Assembly (NCBI RefSeq): GCF_016458305.1
Contig: NZ_JAEMHL010000003.1
Coordinates: 579,028-643,027 of the forward strand
Length of the DNA: 64,000 nucleotides
Direction: 5' to 3'
Source of the DNA: Geomonas anaerohicana
GTDB lineage: Bacteria > Desulfobacterota > Desulfuromonadia > Geobacterales > Geobacteraceae
Part shown: one piece after another, positions 34,190-43,022 of the stretch
Layout: each line of letters begins with the position of its first letter
How positions within the stretch are numbered: position 1 is the stretch's first letter
Notes under the pieces: generated by a model
What the model was told of the DNA's origin: nothing
The model's input: the letters and a program-made list of their open reading frames with translations, nothing else
Database searches by the model: none
Position numbers and translations under genes: made by a program

Positions 34190-34992
34190 GGCTTTCTGCC
34201 GCGGCAGGAAATGATCGGGGTATAGGTGAAACGGCGGGGATTGGCGAAGAAGGTGCGGAACTCGTCTAAAAACTCCTCGTAGCCCCCTTCGTACTCGTTG
34301 AAGTCGTAGCCCGACCGCTTGGCGGCCACCTCGACCTTCCTGGTCCAGTTGAATTCGTCCACCTCCTTCAACTCGCCGAAGATCTGGTGGTGCGCTTCGA
34401 CCTTGACGTCGATGTCCTGGAACCCCAGGTCGTACAGGAAGGAATACAGCTTCCTCCCGACGTAGGGATCGAAATTGTCGTTTTCCTCGAGGCTCTTGAT
34501 GGTGGCGGCGACGGCGCGCTCCATGCGCGGGGAATGGCCGAAGTGACTCAGGCAGTTGTGGTCGAGATCGATCAGGCAGAGGATGCCACCGGGTTTGAGC
34601 GCCGCCGCGATGTTGCGCACCAACTCGAAGCAGTTGGAGAGGTGGTATTCGAGCACGAAGCGGCACCAGGCGAAATCGAACTGTCCCAGCCCGGTAAGCG
34701 GCTGGTACAGGTCGCAGCGTTCGAAGCTCACCGTGGAGGAGCCGTAGTGCTCGCGGGCGAAGGCGAGGCGCTGTTCGGAAAGGTCGACGCCGACGGCGCG
34801 CCCCCCGGGCTGCACCAGTTCCCCAAGCATGCTGGTCGTTTTGCCGGGGCCGCAGCCGATGTCGATGACGCTCATCCCCGGCGTAAGGCCGGCCCAGCGG
34901 GCCTGTCTCTCGGTCACCGCGTTGTCGGTTTTCATGTCAAGCCGGAGGGATTCCCCGGCGTGTTCCATCAGGTACCGTCTTTCAGAGTGCAT
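34177..34992 (-). CDS. Class I SAM-dependent methyltransferase
   Basis: The 271-residue cytoplasmic protein has the Rossmann motif VIDIGCGPGKTTSML (about 43-57), motif II in GGRAVGVDLSEQRL, the QFDFAWCRFVLEYH motif-IV-like segment and the LKPGGILCLIDLDH post-motif. The substrate is not evident; the C-terminus has many aromatic residues and may hold a small molecule. The ATG at 34992 has GGGAG upstream. It converges on the HD-GYP gene with a 13-base overlap and is divergent from the FadL gene. Confidence 0.88.
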   Translation of the reverse strand: MHSERRYLMEHAGESLRLDMKTDNAVTERQARWAGLTPGMSVIDIGCGPGKTTSMLGELVQPGGRAVGVDLSEQRLAFAREHYGSSTVSFERCDLYQPLTGLGQFDFAWCRFVLEYHLSNCFELVRNIAAALKPGGILCLIDLDHNCLSHFGHSPRMERAVAATIKSLEENDNFDPYVGRKLYSFLYDLGFQDIDVKVEAHHQIFGELKEVDEFNWTRKVEVAAKRSGYDFNEYEGGYEEFLDEFRTFFANPRRFTYTPIISCRGRKPQAS

Positions 34993-35123
34993 CACTGCTC
35001 CCGTTAACAGATTCGAATAATTAGACTTTTAGCACGAACCTTTGTGGCCAGTCAACCACGACAGCCATGTTACCTGCAGCCGCGACGATTCGTCAACGTC
35101 GCACTTTAATTCCAGGAGGATCT

Positions 35124-36347
35124 ATGAACTACAGGAAGAGCCTGATCGCCGGGATGCTGGCTTCGGCGGTCGCGCTGGGAGCCGGCGCACCTTCGTCCGC
35201 ACTTGCCGCCGGCTATGCCGTCTTCACTCACGGGGCCAGCGCCCTCGGCCAAGGTAACGCCGTGACCGCTCACACCAGCGATGCCAGCACCATCTTTTAC
35301 AACCCGGCGCTGATGAGCAAGCTGGACGGGACCCAGGTACTGGCCGGCACCACCGCCATTTTCTCCTCGCGCGAGTACACCAGTTCCGTCGGCGGCAACG
35401 ACGCCTCCGACGACTCCGTCTTCTTCCCGAGCCACCTCTACGTGACCCACAAGTTCAACGACCAGGCCAGCGCCGGTCTGGGCATCTTCAACCCCTTCGG
35501 GCTGGGTACCAGGTGGGACAGCAACTGGGACGGCCGCTACATCGCCACCAAGTCCACCCTGAAGACCTTCGATATCAACCCCGTCTTCTCTTACCGCGTG
35601 ATCCCTTCCCTCACCCTGGCGGCCGGTCTCGACGTGATGCTTCTCGATGCCACGCTGGAGCGCAAGGTCTTCACCGGAGGCCCGGACGTCGGCTCCAGGT
35701 TCAAGGGTGACGGAACCGGTGTCGGCTTCAACATCGGCGCGGCCTACGACATCACCCGCGACCTGACCGTCGGCGCCTCGTATCGCAGCCAGGTGCATGT
35801 CGACATCTCCGGCGATGCCACCTTCTCGGTCCCCGCTTTCAACAGCGGCGGCAAGACCGACCTCACCCTCCCGCCGCAGTTCACCGCGGGCGTCGCCTAC
35901 AAAGGGATCGACAAACTCACCATGGAAGCCGGCGTGCGCTGGGAAGGGTGGTCGAAGTTCAAGAACCTGGACATCCGGCTGGACAACGGCCAGTCCGTGT
36001 CCACCCAGAGGGACTGGAAGGATAGCTGGGGGCTCAACCTCGGCGGCAGATACCAGTTCGACCCGAGGGTCGCCCTTTCGGCCGGCTACGTCTACGGCGG
36101 CACCGCCGTGCCCGACAGCACCTTCGACCCCTCCATCCCGGACGCCAAGACCCACGTCTTCTGTGCAGGCACCGATATCGACCTGAAGCCCTTTACCGTT
36201 GCCGTCGCCTACGGCTACCAGTATTACGAGAACCGGAACAAGAACAACAACACCGGCCTGAATCCCTTCGTCCCCACCAGCACCGCCAACGGCAAGTACC
36301 AAAGCGACGCCCACCTCGTCGCCCTGTCGCTGGGGTACAAGTTCTAG
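35124..36347 (+). CDS. Outer-membrane FadL/TodX-family transporter
   Basis: The 407-residue beta-barrel precursor has a signal peptide (about 1-29). The mature start GYAVFTHGASALGQGNA is the FadL-family hatch region, and the family's regular amphipathic strands continue to a C-terminal aromatic residue (HLVALSLGYKF). It should carry long-chain fatty acids or aromatic compounds across the outer membrane. The ATG at 35124 follows AGGAGG. It stands alone between two divergent or repeat-rich spacers. Fatty-acid use fits with the acyl-CoA ligase at 62031. Confidence 0.93.
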   Translation: MNYRKSLIAGMLASAVALGAGAPSSALAAGYAVFTHGASALGQGNAVTAHTSDASTIFYNPALMSKLDGTQVLAGTTAIFSSREYTSSVGGNDASDDSVFFPSHLYVTHKFNDQASAGLGIFNPFGLGTRWDSNWDGRYIATKSTLKTFDINPVFSYRVIPSLTLAAGLDVMLLDATLERKVFTGGPDVGSRFKGDGTGVGFNIGAAYDITRDLTVGASYRSQVHVDISGDATFSVPAFNSGGKTDLTLPPQFTAGVAYKGIDKLTMEAGVRWEGWSKFKNLDIRLDNGQSVSTQRDWKDSWGLNLGGRYQFDPRVALSAGYVYGGTAVPDSTFDPSIPDAKTHVFCAGTDIDLKPFTVAVAYGYQYYENRNKNNNTGLNPFVPTSTANGKYQSDAHLVALSLGYKF

Positions 36348-36352
36348 CAGAA

Positions 36353-36457
36353 GGGACAGTCTCCGTCAGGTGCCTGTCCCTCTAGTGGGACACTCCCTTC
36401 AGCACAGCCACCGTCTACAAAAACTAAGGGGACAGGCACCTGGCGGAGCCAGTCCCC
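36353..36457. repeat. Dispersed palindromic repeat, copy 2
   Basis: The left half (36353-36380, with AGGTGCCTGTCCC) and right half (36428-36457, with GGGGACAGGCACCTGGCGGA) are inverted over about 28 bases with a 47-base centre. It starts six bases after the FadL-like stop and may fold the transcript end. Confidence 0.88.
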
Positions 36458-36486
36458 TCCTCCGCAGCAGCCGCGCATGATGCATG

Positions 36487-36523
36487 AAAAAAGGCCTCTC
36501 CCAGATAAGGAGAGGCCTTTTTT
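36487..36523. terminator. Bidirectional intrinsic terminator
   Basis: AAAAAAGGCCTCTCC (36487-36501), a seven-base loop and GGAGAGGCCTTTTTT (36509-36523) form a perfect 15-pair stem. The A-run on one side and T-run on the other end transcripts of both the FadL-like gene and the leftward coiled-coil gene. Confidence 0.93.
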
Positions 36524-36528
36524 ACGTT

Positions 36529-36574
36529 TCCCCTCGCCCACCGGGAGAGGGCGGCCGAAGGCCGGGTGAGGGCG
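36529..36574. repeat. Dispersed CCCTCNCCC/GGGAGAGGG repeat, second copy
   Basis: It has the same style of short GC palindromes as at 23606: CCCTCGCCCACCGGGAGAGG, then GGCCGAAGGCCGGGTGAGGG. It sits just beyond the bidirectional terminator. Confidence 0.6.
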
Positions 36575-36619
36575 TCGGCAGCTGCGCCTATGGTGCGCTG
36601 AGCTTTGCCCTCCCCTCCC

Positions 36620-37555
36620 CTATTTCTTGGCGAACTTCGGGTCCAGGCTGCGCGCCAGGTCGTCGTAGGCGACCAGCGCCTTGATCTGCGGGGCCGTCTT
36701 CTTCACCGTGGCGTCGAAGAGTTGCAGCTTGCCGTTGAAGACCTGGGCCTTGTTGCGCAGCGAGGTGGTGCTCTCGGCCAGGAAGCTCTTCTCGGCCTTC
36801 TCGTCGCTCTTCAGGAAGGACTTCGCCTTGGTCAGCGCCTCGTCGCCGGAACCCACGTAGTGGTTCACGCTCTCCAGGAAGGAAAGCGAGGAGGCGGAAA
36901 GCTGGCTGGTGGTGGTGAGACGGTCCTGCACCTCGGACATCCCCTTCAAAAGGTCCTGGTCGGCGAAGCGCACCAGGTCGGAGACGTCCTGGTTGTAGGT
37001 CGGCTTGTTCGGGTCCAGTGCGTCGGCCCTGGACAGGAACTGCTGCGAGGTCCCCAGGTACTTGTTGATGGAAACCGAAGCAGCGCCGAGGGAGACCGCC
37101 GAGTCGGAGACGAACTTGGTAAAGAGCGAGGCCTGCCCCGCGTAGGGAATCGGGAAGAATCTCACGAAGCGTGCGGCGACGGAGCTCGCCTGGATGTACT
37201 TGGAGTAACTGGCGACGTGGCCGGACATCCACTTCACGTAGCTTTCGAACTCGGCCATGGACTGGCGCTGGGCGCGCACGTCGGCGGTGATTTCCTTGAG
37301 TTTCTTGGAGTTACGAGCTGCGAGGTCGGTGGAGCTGATGCTGCAGCTCTCCATGGCCTTCAGCTTCTCCTGCAGAAGCGCGTTCTCCCTGGTGAGTGCC
37401 GCGATGGTGGCGGCCTGATCGGCAGGCGCCGCGGCGACAGGGGCCGGGATGGCACTCGTCGGCAGAGTAGTCGGGATGGCTTCGGAAGCCCCGGCCGGGG
37501 CGGTGATCAAGCTCGCGCCAAGCAGGGACGCGGCGATAACGATGCGAATCTGCAC
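36620..37555 (-). CDS. Exported coiled-coil protein of unknown function
   Basis: The 311-residue protein has a signal peptide (residues about 1-24, ending PAGASEA), an Ala/Pro linker and a coiled coil (about 45-85, heptads in TIAALTRENALLQEKLKA). The rest is mainly helical with many Ser, Ala, Leu and Lys. No family is recognised. GTG at 37555 is chosen because AGGAG stands seven bases before it and the signal peptide starts there; a longer frame upstream is less likely. It is alone on the minus strand between terminators and repeats, with a possible role as an envelope spacer or adaptor. Confidence 0.75.
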   Translation of the reverse strand: MQIRIVIAASLLGASLITAPAGASEAIPTTLPTSAIPAPVAAAPADQAATIAALTRENALLQEKLKAMESCSISSTDLAARNSKKLKEITADVRAQRQSMAEFESYVKWMSGHVASYSKYIQASSVAARFVRFFPIPYAGQASLFTKFVSDSAVSLGAASVSINKYLGTSQQFLSRADALDPNKPTYNQDVSDLVRFADQDLLKGMSEVQDRLTTTSQLSASSLSFLESVNHYVGSGDEALTKAKSFLKSDEKAEKSFLAESTTSLRNKAQVFNGKLQLFDATVKKTAPQIKALVAYDDLARSLDPKFAKK

Positions 37556-37650
37556 GGTATGCTCCTGGTAAGAAATTCGAAACAACTGCGTGGGAAGATA
37601 CATCAATCGCCGCAGCCACACAAACAAAAAAGGTTCAGCGCTTAGCAGAA

Positions 37651-37752
37651 GGGACTGGCTCCGCTTCGGTGCCTCCCTCTAGCGGCACGCTCCACTCCGC
37701 TCACCCACCTTACCCAAGCCAGGGGGACAGGCACCTGGCGGAGCCAGTCCCC
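37651..37752. repeat. Dispersed palindromic repeat, copy 3
   Basis: GGGACTGGCTCCG (37651-) and AGGGGGACAGGCACCTGGCG with GAGCCAGTCCCC (to 37752) are inverted, as in copy 2, though the left inner motif is less complete. It lies upstream of the coiled-coil gene. Confidence 0.85.
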
Positions 37753-37873
37753 TCCTTCACGGTTCCTTCAAAGGACAGAGAAGCCCTCACGTCCCCCCCT
37801 TTTGCGAAGGGGGGACAGGGGGGATTTTGCTTTGCCCCTCTTTTGCAAGGCGCGCTTCCTCACCAAAAAAAGA

Positions 37874-37893
37874 GCCGCGCATCGCTGCGCGGC
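37874..37893 (-). terminator. Intrinsic terminator of the transglutaminase-like gene
   Basis: GCCGCGCA (37874-37881), a four-base loop and TGCGCGGC (37886-37893) are followed on the minus strand by a T-run (A-run 37865-37870). It stands just after the leftward gene stop at 37930. Confidence 0.85.
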
Positions 37894-37929
37894 CCAAATA
37901 AAGGAACAACTGATGAAGCTGCTACTCTA

Positions 37930-38940
37930 TTACTTTTCCTTGAAGCTGATGCGGTAGCTGAACCCCTTGGGATCGTACCAGTCCGGCACCTTGCCCCCCA
38001 CTTCCGCGTAGGGATAGCCGAAGGTGTTGAGCGGAGCGCCCGCCTGCGGCGGGTTGAGCACCAGGTCGCGCCCGGAAGCGATCTTGAAGCGGTAGGGATC
38101 GATGCCGCCCCAGAAGTAGTCGCGGTACTCGCGGGTCTTGGCGTCTTTCAGCTCCAGCTTTTCCACCAGCATCGCCTTTCTCACGTCAGCCGGGTCAACC
38201 GGCACCCAGCCGGTCCCCGGGAGGAAGAACTCGACCCAGCAGTGCTGCCAGGTAGTGACATCCTCCTCCGCCTTCTTGCCCAGGCGCAGCCCGAACACCT
38301 CGCGCGCCGGAACGCCCGCCGCACGCGCCAGCGCGATGTACACCGAGGAGATGTCGGTGCACTTGCCGCCCGGCTTTTTCAGCAGTTCGCAGACGTCGCC
38401 CTTGCCGCACCCTACCGTGGCCGGGTCGCGGTACATGTTCTCGCAGGCCCAGTCGTAGATCGCCTTGGCCTTGTCGAGAACCGTGGTCTTCCCCTTCACG
38501 ATGCTGTCGGCAAGTTTCTTCACCTCGCCGTCCACCGGCCCCATCGAGGTCGGCTTCAGGTACTCAGCGTAGTCGGCGCGGTTCCAGGCCGGCTCCTTTG
38601 CGGACAGGTCCTTGATGCGGATCTCTTCGCGCTGGACGTTGAAGCTGTAGACGAGCTTCCTGCTCTTGGCATCCTTGTCCCACTGGGCGTACAGCATGGG
38701 AGTGCCGTTGGCGCGGTCGGTGTAGACCGCCGATGCGGCAAAATCGCCGCTCACCTTGACGTCGGTCACGTTCTGATACGCGTCGGAGACCGCGTAGGGG
38801 ATCCAGAGCCTGGTTTCCTTGCCCGCCTCCTGCTTGGAAAGATCGACCTCGACGGTCACCTGGCCGCTGCGGCTTTTGGCCCAGGCGGCGGGGGTGACAC
38901 AGAGGGAAAGCGCCAGCATTGACAACAACAACCTTTTCAT
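37930..38940 (-). CDS. Exported transglutaminase-like protein
   Basis: The 336-residue protein has a signal peptide (about 1-21) and a transglutaminase-like papain-fold core (about 175-250). The catalytic cysteine is in GGKCTDISSVYIALARAAGVPAR, the histidine in WQHCWVEFF and the aspartate in WVPVDPAD, so the triad is complete. Such proteins act as peptidases or amidases in the periplasm. It is the last gene of a leftward group that begins with the activase and double-cubane genes, 43 bases after the rhodanese. RBS is AGGAG before ATG at 38940. Confidence 0.9.
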   Translation of the reverse strand: MKRLLLSMLALSLCVTPAAWAKSRSGQVTVEVDLSKQEAGKETRLWIPYAVSDAYQNVTDVKVSGDFAASAVYTDRANGTPMLYAQWDKDAKSRKLVYSFNVQREEIRIKDLSAKEPAWNRADYAEYLKPTSMGPVDGEVKKLADSIVKGKTTVLDKAKAIYDWACENMYRDPATVGCGKGDVCELLKKPGGKCTDISSVYIALARAAGVPAREVFGLRLGKKAEEDVTTWQHCWVEFFLPGTGWVPVDPADVRKAMLVEKLELKDAKTREYRDYFWGGIDPYRFKIASGRDLVLNPPQAGAPLNTFGYPYAEVGGKVPDWYDPKGFSYRISFKEK

Positions 38941-38983
38941 TCGTGCTCCTTTGTTTCTGGAAGTATTGGAATAACTACGGGTG

Positions 38984-39751
38984 TTAAAGTTTTGATTTTA
39001 CGACGGGAAAACCAGCATCCTTCCATTCGGCCAGGATGGCCTGGAAGATGGAAGGATAGGCGAGCTTCATCAATTTTCTGTAGGCGGAATAGCTGCGCCC
39101 GCCGCTGTTGCAGTACACGATGATCCCCTTCTCTTTGGGAAGCACACCCGATTTGGCGGCGAAGCTCTCAGCGGGGATGTTGATCGCCCCATCGATGTGC
39201 CCCTCGGCAAACTCGAACTCGTCGCGGACGTCGACCAGCACGTAGGCGTCCTTTTTCTCTGCCAGGATCTGCTTGAGCTGCACCGGGCTAAGCTTGCGGG
39301 TATCGATCTTCTTGGCATACTCGGGGCCGGCTACGATCGGGAACCCCTTCTCTTCCCAGACCGGGAACCCGTCGGCATAGATGACCAGGTTGGTGTACCC
39401 TGCCTCCTTCGCCTTCTGGGCCACCTTCTTGCTTTTGCCGCACTTGACGCCGTTGCAGTACAAGACGATCAGCGCCCCTTTGTCCTTGGGGAGCAGCGCG
39501 ATGTTCTTCTCGAACTCCTTGTCCGGGATACTGATCGCACTCACCAGGTGGGCCACCTGGTATTCGTCGTTGGTGCGGGCGTCAACCAGGGTGAAAGCCC
39601 GTTTCTCTTCCAGCATGTCCCTCAGGACTTCACTGGAGACCGTCTTGAACTCGGCATCCGCGGCGATAGCCGGCATCGCGGTGGCCAGCAACAGGAACAG
39701 CGCTAACAGGGAAAGGACCGAACTGCCGACAAAGCGGGTGATGCTTTTCAT
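38984..39751 (-). CDS. Exported protein with two rhodanese domains
   Basis: The 255-residue protein starts with a signal peptide/hydrophobic segment (about 6-30) and has two rhodanese homology domains. Domain one has the active loop LYCNGVKCGKSKK (cysteine near 98). Domain two has VYCNSGGRSYSAY. Both active-site cysteines are present, so it can carry a persulfide in the periplasm. ATG at 39751 has GGAGG five bases upstream. It sits 84 bases after the double-cubane gene and 43 before the transglutaminase-like gene. A sulfur- or selenium-delivery task is possible but not shown. Confidence 0.9.
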   Translation of the reverse strand: MKSITRFVGSSVLSLLALFLLLATAMPAIAADAEFKTVSSEVLRDMLEEKRAFTLVDARTNDEYQVAHLVSAISIPDKEFEKNIALLPKDKGALIVLYCNGVKCGKSKKVAQKAKEAGYTNLVIYADGFPVWEEKGFPIVAGPEYAKKIDTRKLSPVQLKQILAEKKDAYVLVDVRDEFEFAEGHIDGAINIPAESFAAKSGVLPKEKGIIVYCNSGGRSYSAYRKLMKLAYPSIFQAILAEWKDAGFPVVKSKL

Positions 39752-39835
39752 GGTGACCTCCATTCAATTGAAATGACATGACAGAATCGACATGGTACCT
39801 GCAGTCGTCAAACAGCTCTCCGCGCCGTGGAACTC

Positions 39836-41002
39836 TCAAGGGCGCCCACCCCTCCTGGTGCCGATCAACTCCAGGAAGGCTTCGATCCGCACCTTCAACT
39901 GCTCCGTGTCCGATTCGGAATAATCGGTCTCGATCTGCAGGAAAGGGACCTGCACCGTCTCCTGCAGGTGGCGCTTCACCGTAAACGATTCGACGTTGTA
40001 GGTGTGGCACCCTTGCCAGGTGAGATCGATCACCCCGTCCGCCTCGAACTCCCGCACCAGTTCCTCGAGCAGCTGCAACCGTCCCTTGTTGGGCGACATG
40101 CACGAACAGGGCACACGCAGGTACTTTTGCGCTATGGACCGGAGCAGATCCTTGCCCGGCTGCACCGGGTCCACCTTCTTGTAGGCGCCGCAGCTCTCGA
40201 AGCAGACCACGCTTCCCCCCAACTCCTCGACCAGGCGCACGACCTTATCGGAGCCGATCCCGACCGGTACCCCGGTCAACAGGATGCGCGGCGTCTTCAA
40301 GGTGAAGGGAGAGATGCCCTGCTCGCTCAGCTCGGTCAGTTCTGCGGTCAGCCGGTCGATAAGGTCGATCGCCTCGCGCTTGTCCACGGTGAAGCCGCGG
40401 TTGTGCAGCACGGTAAGCAGGTCCATGCCCGAGATCGGCGCCGGCTTTCTTTTCTGAAGATCCTGCAGGGCTTTGAGAGAACGGCGCTCCTCGTTGAGCA
40501 GCAGTATTGCCGCAGCCAGCTTCTCCGGGGTGATCTTGACGTCGAAGGCCTCTTCCAGGCGCCCTATCAGCCGCTTCAGCTCCAGGACCCAGTACTCCAG
40601 CGCCGCCTCGTCCTGCACCTGGGGCAGTTGCATCAGGTGCAGCGGTTTCATCTCCCCCAAAAGCTCGTACATCTTCTTCTTGCCGTCGCAGGTGGTCTCG
40701 GCGAGTAGCAGGTCGGAGAAGTGGAAGAAGGGACAGGTGTCGGTAAGCGCAAAACCGTAGCTGGACTTGATCAGCGGGCAAAGCGAGCGCGGCAGCACCT
40801 TCTCGGCAGCGGGGATGGGCGTCGGGCTGGTGCCGCATAGCGATACCGGGATAGCACCGGCGGCGACGATCAGTTCCACCGGAGAGAATAGGCAGTAAGT
40901 GCCGACCACCTTGCGGCCCCGGTCCTTGGCGACCTTGAGCGTGATAGCGTTTTTTTCCCTCAGGCCCGCGATCTCGTCGAAAGCTGCACAGATTTCGCTC
41001 AT
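39836..41002 (-). CDS. Double-cubane cluster protein, 2-hydroxyacyl-CoA dehydratase (HgdB)-like
   Basis: The 388-residue protein has many conserved cysteines: GTYCLFSP, SLCGTSP, SLCPLIKSS, DTCPFF, ETTCDGKKK, CFESCGAYK, VPCSCMSPNKG and WQGCHTYN. This is the HgdB/BcrB/YjiM set. Such proteins hold a [4Fe4S] or double-cubane cluster and take low-potential electrons from an ATPase partner. That partner is the next gene, overlapping by four bases (ATGA). True dehydratases have two subunits; a single one with an activase matches the double-cubane reductases of anaerobes, which reduce small molecules. ATG at 41002 fits the family. The true substrate is unknown. Confidence 0.88.
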   Translation of the reverse strand: MSEICAAFDEIAGLREKNAITLKVAKDRGRKVVGTYCLFSPVELIVAAGAIPVSLCGTSPTPIPAAEKVLPRSLCPLIKSSYGFALTDTCPFFHFSDLLLAETTCDGKKKMYELLGEMKPLHLMQLPQVQDEAALEYWVLELKRLIGRLEEAFDVKITPEKLAAAILLLNEERRSLKALQDLQKRKPAPISGMDLLTVLHNRGFTVDKREAIDLIDRLTAELTELSEQGISPFTLKTPRILLTGVPVGIGSDKVVRLVEELGGSVVCFESCGAYKKVDPVQPGKDLLRSIAQKYLRVPCSCMSPNKGRLQLLEELVREFEADGVIDLTWQGCHTYNVESFTVKRHLQETVQVPFLQIETDYSESDTEQLKVRIEAFLELIGTRRGGRP

Positions 41003-41760
41003 GCCTCGTACCCCAGGATGGCGGCACCCAGGGCACCGACCATCTGCGGCGCCTGCGGGACGCACATGTCCACGCCCAGGCTGGTACCGATAGCGCGACA
41101 GAGTTCACGGTTCAACGCGACACCGCCGCTGAAGGTGACCCGGTGCGAAAGGGATACCTTTCCTGCCAGCCCCTGGATGCGGCCGGCGATGGAGTGGAAG
41201 ATGCCGGCTGCGATGCTCCCCTTGTCGGTGCCGCGCGCCAGCAGGCCGATCACCTCGGACTCCGCGAACACGGCGCACATGCTGGAGATGGGTACCGGCG
41301 TTGCCCCGACGGCCAGCTGGCCCAACTGCTCCAGGGATACGTCGAGCACGCCGGCCATGACCTGCAGAAAACGGCCGGTGCCGGCGGCGCACTTGTCGTT
41401 CATGGCGAACTCGGCCACGCGCCCCTGCGCATCCACGCTGATCACCTTGCTGTCCTGGCCGCCGATGTCGATCACGCTGCGCGTTTCCGGGTACAGGAAA
41501 TGGGCCCCGCGGGCGTGGCAGGTGATCTCGGTGACCTTGCGGTCGAATATGGGGAGGGAAACCCGGCCATAGCCGGTCCCGACGATGCTTTGCACCTCAT
41601 CTGCCTCGATGCCTGCGCACTCAAGCGCCTGACGATAGGCCTCGAGCCCTGCCGCCTTGGGATCCCAGCCCGTGGGGACGACCACGCTGGCGCGGATCTC
41701 GCCATCGAAGATGACCGCCTTTGTCCCTGTCGAGCCTATATCGATACCTGCTGCTACCAT
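40999..41760 (-). CDS. ATPase activator of the double-cubane protein (HgdC/BcrA family)
   Basis: The 253-residue ASKHA ATPase has GIDIGSTGTKAVI (phosphate 1 loop), DIGGQDSKVI (phosphate 2), two cluster cysteines in NDKCAAGTGRF and SSMCAVFAESE, and a nucleotide loop near GGVALNREL. As a homodimer it bridges one [4Fe4S] and drives electrons to the partner on ATP hydrolysis. The start is uncertain: ATG at 41760 is used, a GTG at 41769 is in frame, and neither has a strong ribosome site. Its stop overlaps the partner start by four bases, a strict operon pair. It is divergent from the LysR gene. Confidence 0.9.
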   Translation of the reverse strand: MVAAGIDIGSTGTKAVIFDGEIRASVVVPTGWDPKAAGLEAYRQALECAGIEADEVQSIVGTGYGRVSLPIFDRKVTEITCHARGAHFLYPETRSVIDIGGQDSKVISVDAQGRVAEFAMNDKCAAGTGRFLQVMAGVLDVSLEQLGQLAVGATPVPISSMCAVFAESEVIGLLARGTDKGSIAAGIFHSIAGRIQGLAGKVSLSHRVTFSGGVALNRELCRAIGTSLGVDMCVPQAPQMVGALGAAILGYEA

Positions 41761-41832
41761 CTTTGTCACTCACTGAAAAGGGATGCCGAAAGGAGGAGGG
41801 GATGAAGGAAAACCACTGACATGAATAACTAA

Positions 41833-41850
41833 TTGACCCGCGGGAGTCAA
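41833..41850. promoter_or_regulatory. Possible LysR operator between the divergent genes
   Basis: TTGAC (41833-41837) and GTCAA (41846-41850) form an inverted repeat with an eight-base centre, inside the T-N11-A style of LysR sites. It lies between the activase gene and the LysR gene, the usual place of an auto-regulatory site. Confidence 0.55.
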
Positions 41851-41907
41851 ATTGATAAATTCGATGAAATTAATAACACCGATCGCATTCTCTAATAGGA
41901 GGGTATG

Positions 41908-42813
41908 GTGAATCTGAAACAGCTGGAAGTTTTCATCAACGTTGCCGAAACTGGCAGCTTCTCGAAGGGCGCAGAAGTCTCCTACATCACTCAATCCACC
42001 GTAAGTCAGCACATCTCTGCTCTTGAGAGCGAATTCGGCATGAAACTGCTGGATCGGACCGGCAAGGGAGCACTTCCTACCGAGGGAGGCAAGATTCTCC
42101 TGGAGCGCGCCCGCAAACTGCTGGAGTACGCCAGGGAGATACCGGTTGCGCTGGCCCGTTTCAAGGGGATCGAGGAAGCAGAGTTGAACGTCGCGGGGAG
42201 CAGCATTCCGGGGGAATACATGATCCCGGCTGCTCTCCCCCTGCTGATCGACCGGTTCCCCGGTGTGACCATAGTGCTCAGGCAGGGCGACAGCCGTGAC
42301 GTGCTGGGGAAGTTACTATCCGAAGAGGTGGAACTGGGCGTGGTGGGCGGCCGTTTCGAGGAGGAGACCCTCGAATTCGTACCCTTTGCCGAGGACGAAC
42401 TGGTGCTGATTGCCCGCGCCGGGCATCGTTGGGGTCAGGTGAAGGCGATCAGCAAGGAGGAACTGCTCGGTGACCCCGTGGTGCTGCGCGAAACGGGCTC
42501 CGGGACCGGCAAAGCTGCCGCCCAGGCCTTGCGTGAAGCGGGCATCGATCCGGCGCGGCTGCGGGTGGCTGCGCACCTGGGGAGCAACGAGGCGGTGAAG
42601 CGTGCGGTGATCTCGGGGATCGGCGTTTCCTTCGTCTCCGCCATTTCGGTGTGGCACGAATTGGAACAGGGCACGCTGATCCAGGTGCCGGTGGATGGCG
42701 TGTCCATCAAGCGCCAGTTTTACCTTGCCAGTCGCAAAGGGCGTGAAATGTCCCCGGCGGCACAAGCCTTCAGGAACATCATGCTGGAGATGTTCAGGCC
42801 GGTGGAGCAGTGA
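41908..42813 (+). CDS. LysR-family transcriptional regulator
   Basis: The 301-residue protein has an N-terminal winged helix (NLKQLEVFINVAETGSFSKGAEVSYITQSTVSQHISALE) and a C-terminal periplasmic-binding-like sensor (about 88-295), with GEYMIPAALP and ELGVVGGRF segments. That layout is close to LysR regulators linked with selenium or sulfur metabolism. GTG at 41908 is preferred to ATG three bases before it because AGGAGG then has a five-base spacing and the protein starts MNLKQLEVF, the family norm. Divergent from the activase/double-cubane genes, it is a good candidate for their regulator. The inducer is unknown. Confidence 0.88.
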   Translation: MNLKQLEVFINVAETGSFSKGAEVSYITQSTVSQHISALESEFGMKLLDRTGKGALPTEGGKILLERARKLLEYAREIPVALARFKGIEEAELNVAGSSIPGEYMIPAALPLLIDRFPGVTIVLRQGDSRDVLGKLLSEEVELGVVGGRFEEETLEFVPFAEDELVLIARAGHRWGQVKAISKEELLGDPVVLRETGSGTGKAAAQALREAGIDPARLRVAAHLGSNEAVKRAVISGIGVSFVSAISVWHELEQGTLIQVPVDGVSIKRQFYLASRKGREMSPAAQAFRNIMLEMFRPVEQ

Positions 42814-42830
42814 ACCTGTAGGTGGTTCCT

Positions 42831-42856
42831 GGTTCCCAAGCTCCAGCTTGGGAACC
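42831..42856. repeat. GGTTCCCAAGCT palindrome, copy 1
   Basis: GGTTCCCAAGCT (42831-42842) and its exact complement (42845-42856) are split by two bases. An identical 26-base copy lies at 61992-62017. It lies just after the LysR stop and may act as its transcript end. Confidence 0.9.
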
Positions 42857-43022
42857 CCATATGGTGCAAAGCTCCAGCTATGTATCCGAGGGAAGCTGGA
42901 GCTTCTGAAAGGCTTTGCGTTCCCAAGGCGGACCTTGGGAGCGAGATCGTATCGATACAGGGGGGCCTTCGTGCGCCCTATCCCCTGGCGAGACAAGGGC
43001 ATCACGCCCCCCCCTTAACCTC

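Noticed and set aside
36529..36574. A small gene or RNA beside the bidirectional terminator
   Set aside because: The sequence is a dispersed GC palindrome with relatives at three other places in the window.
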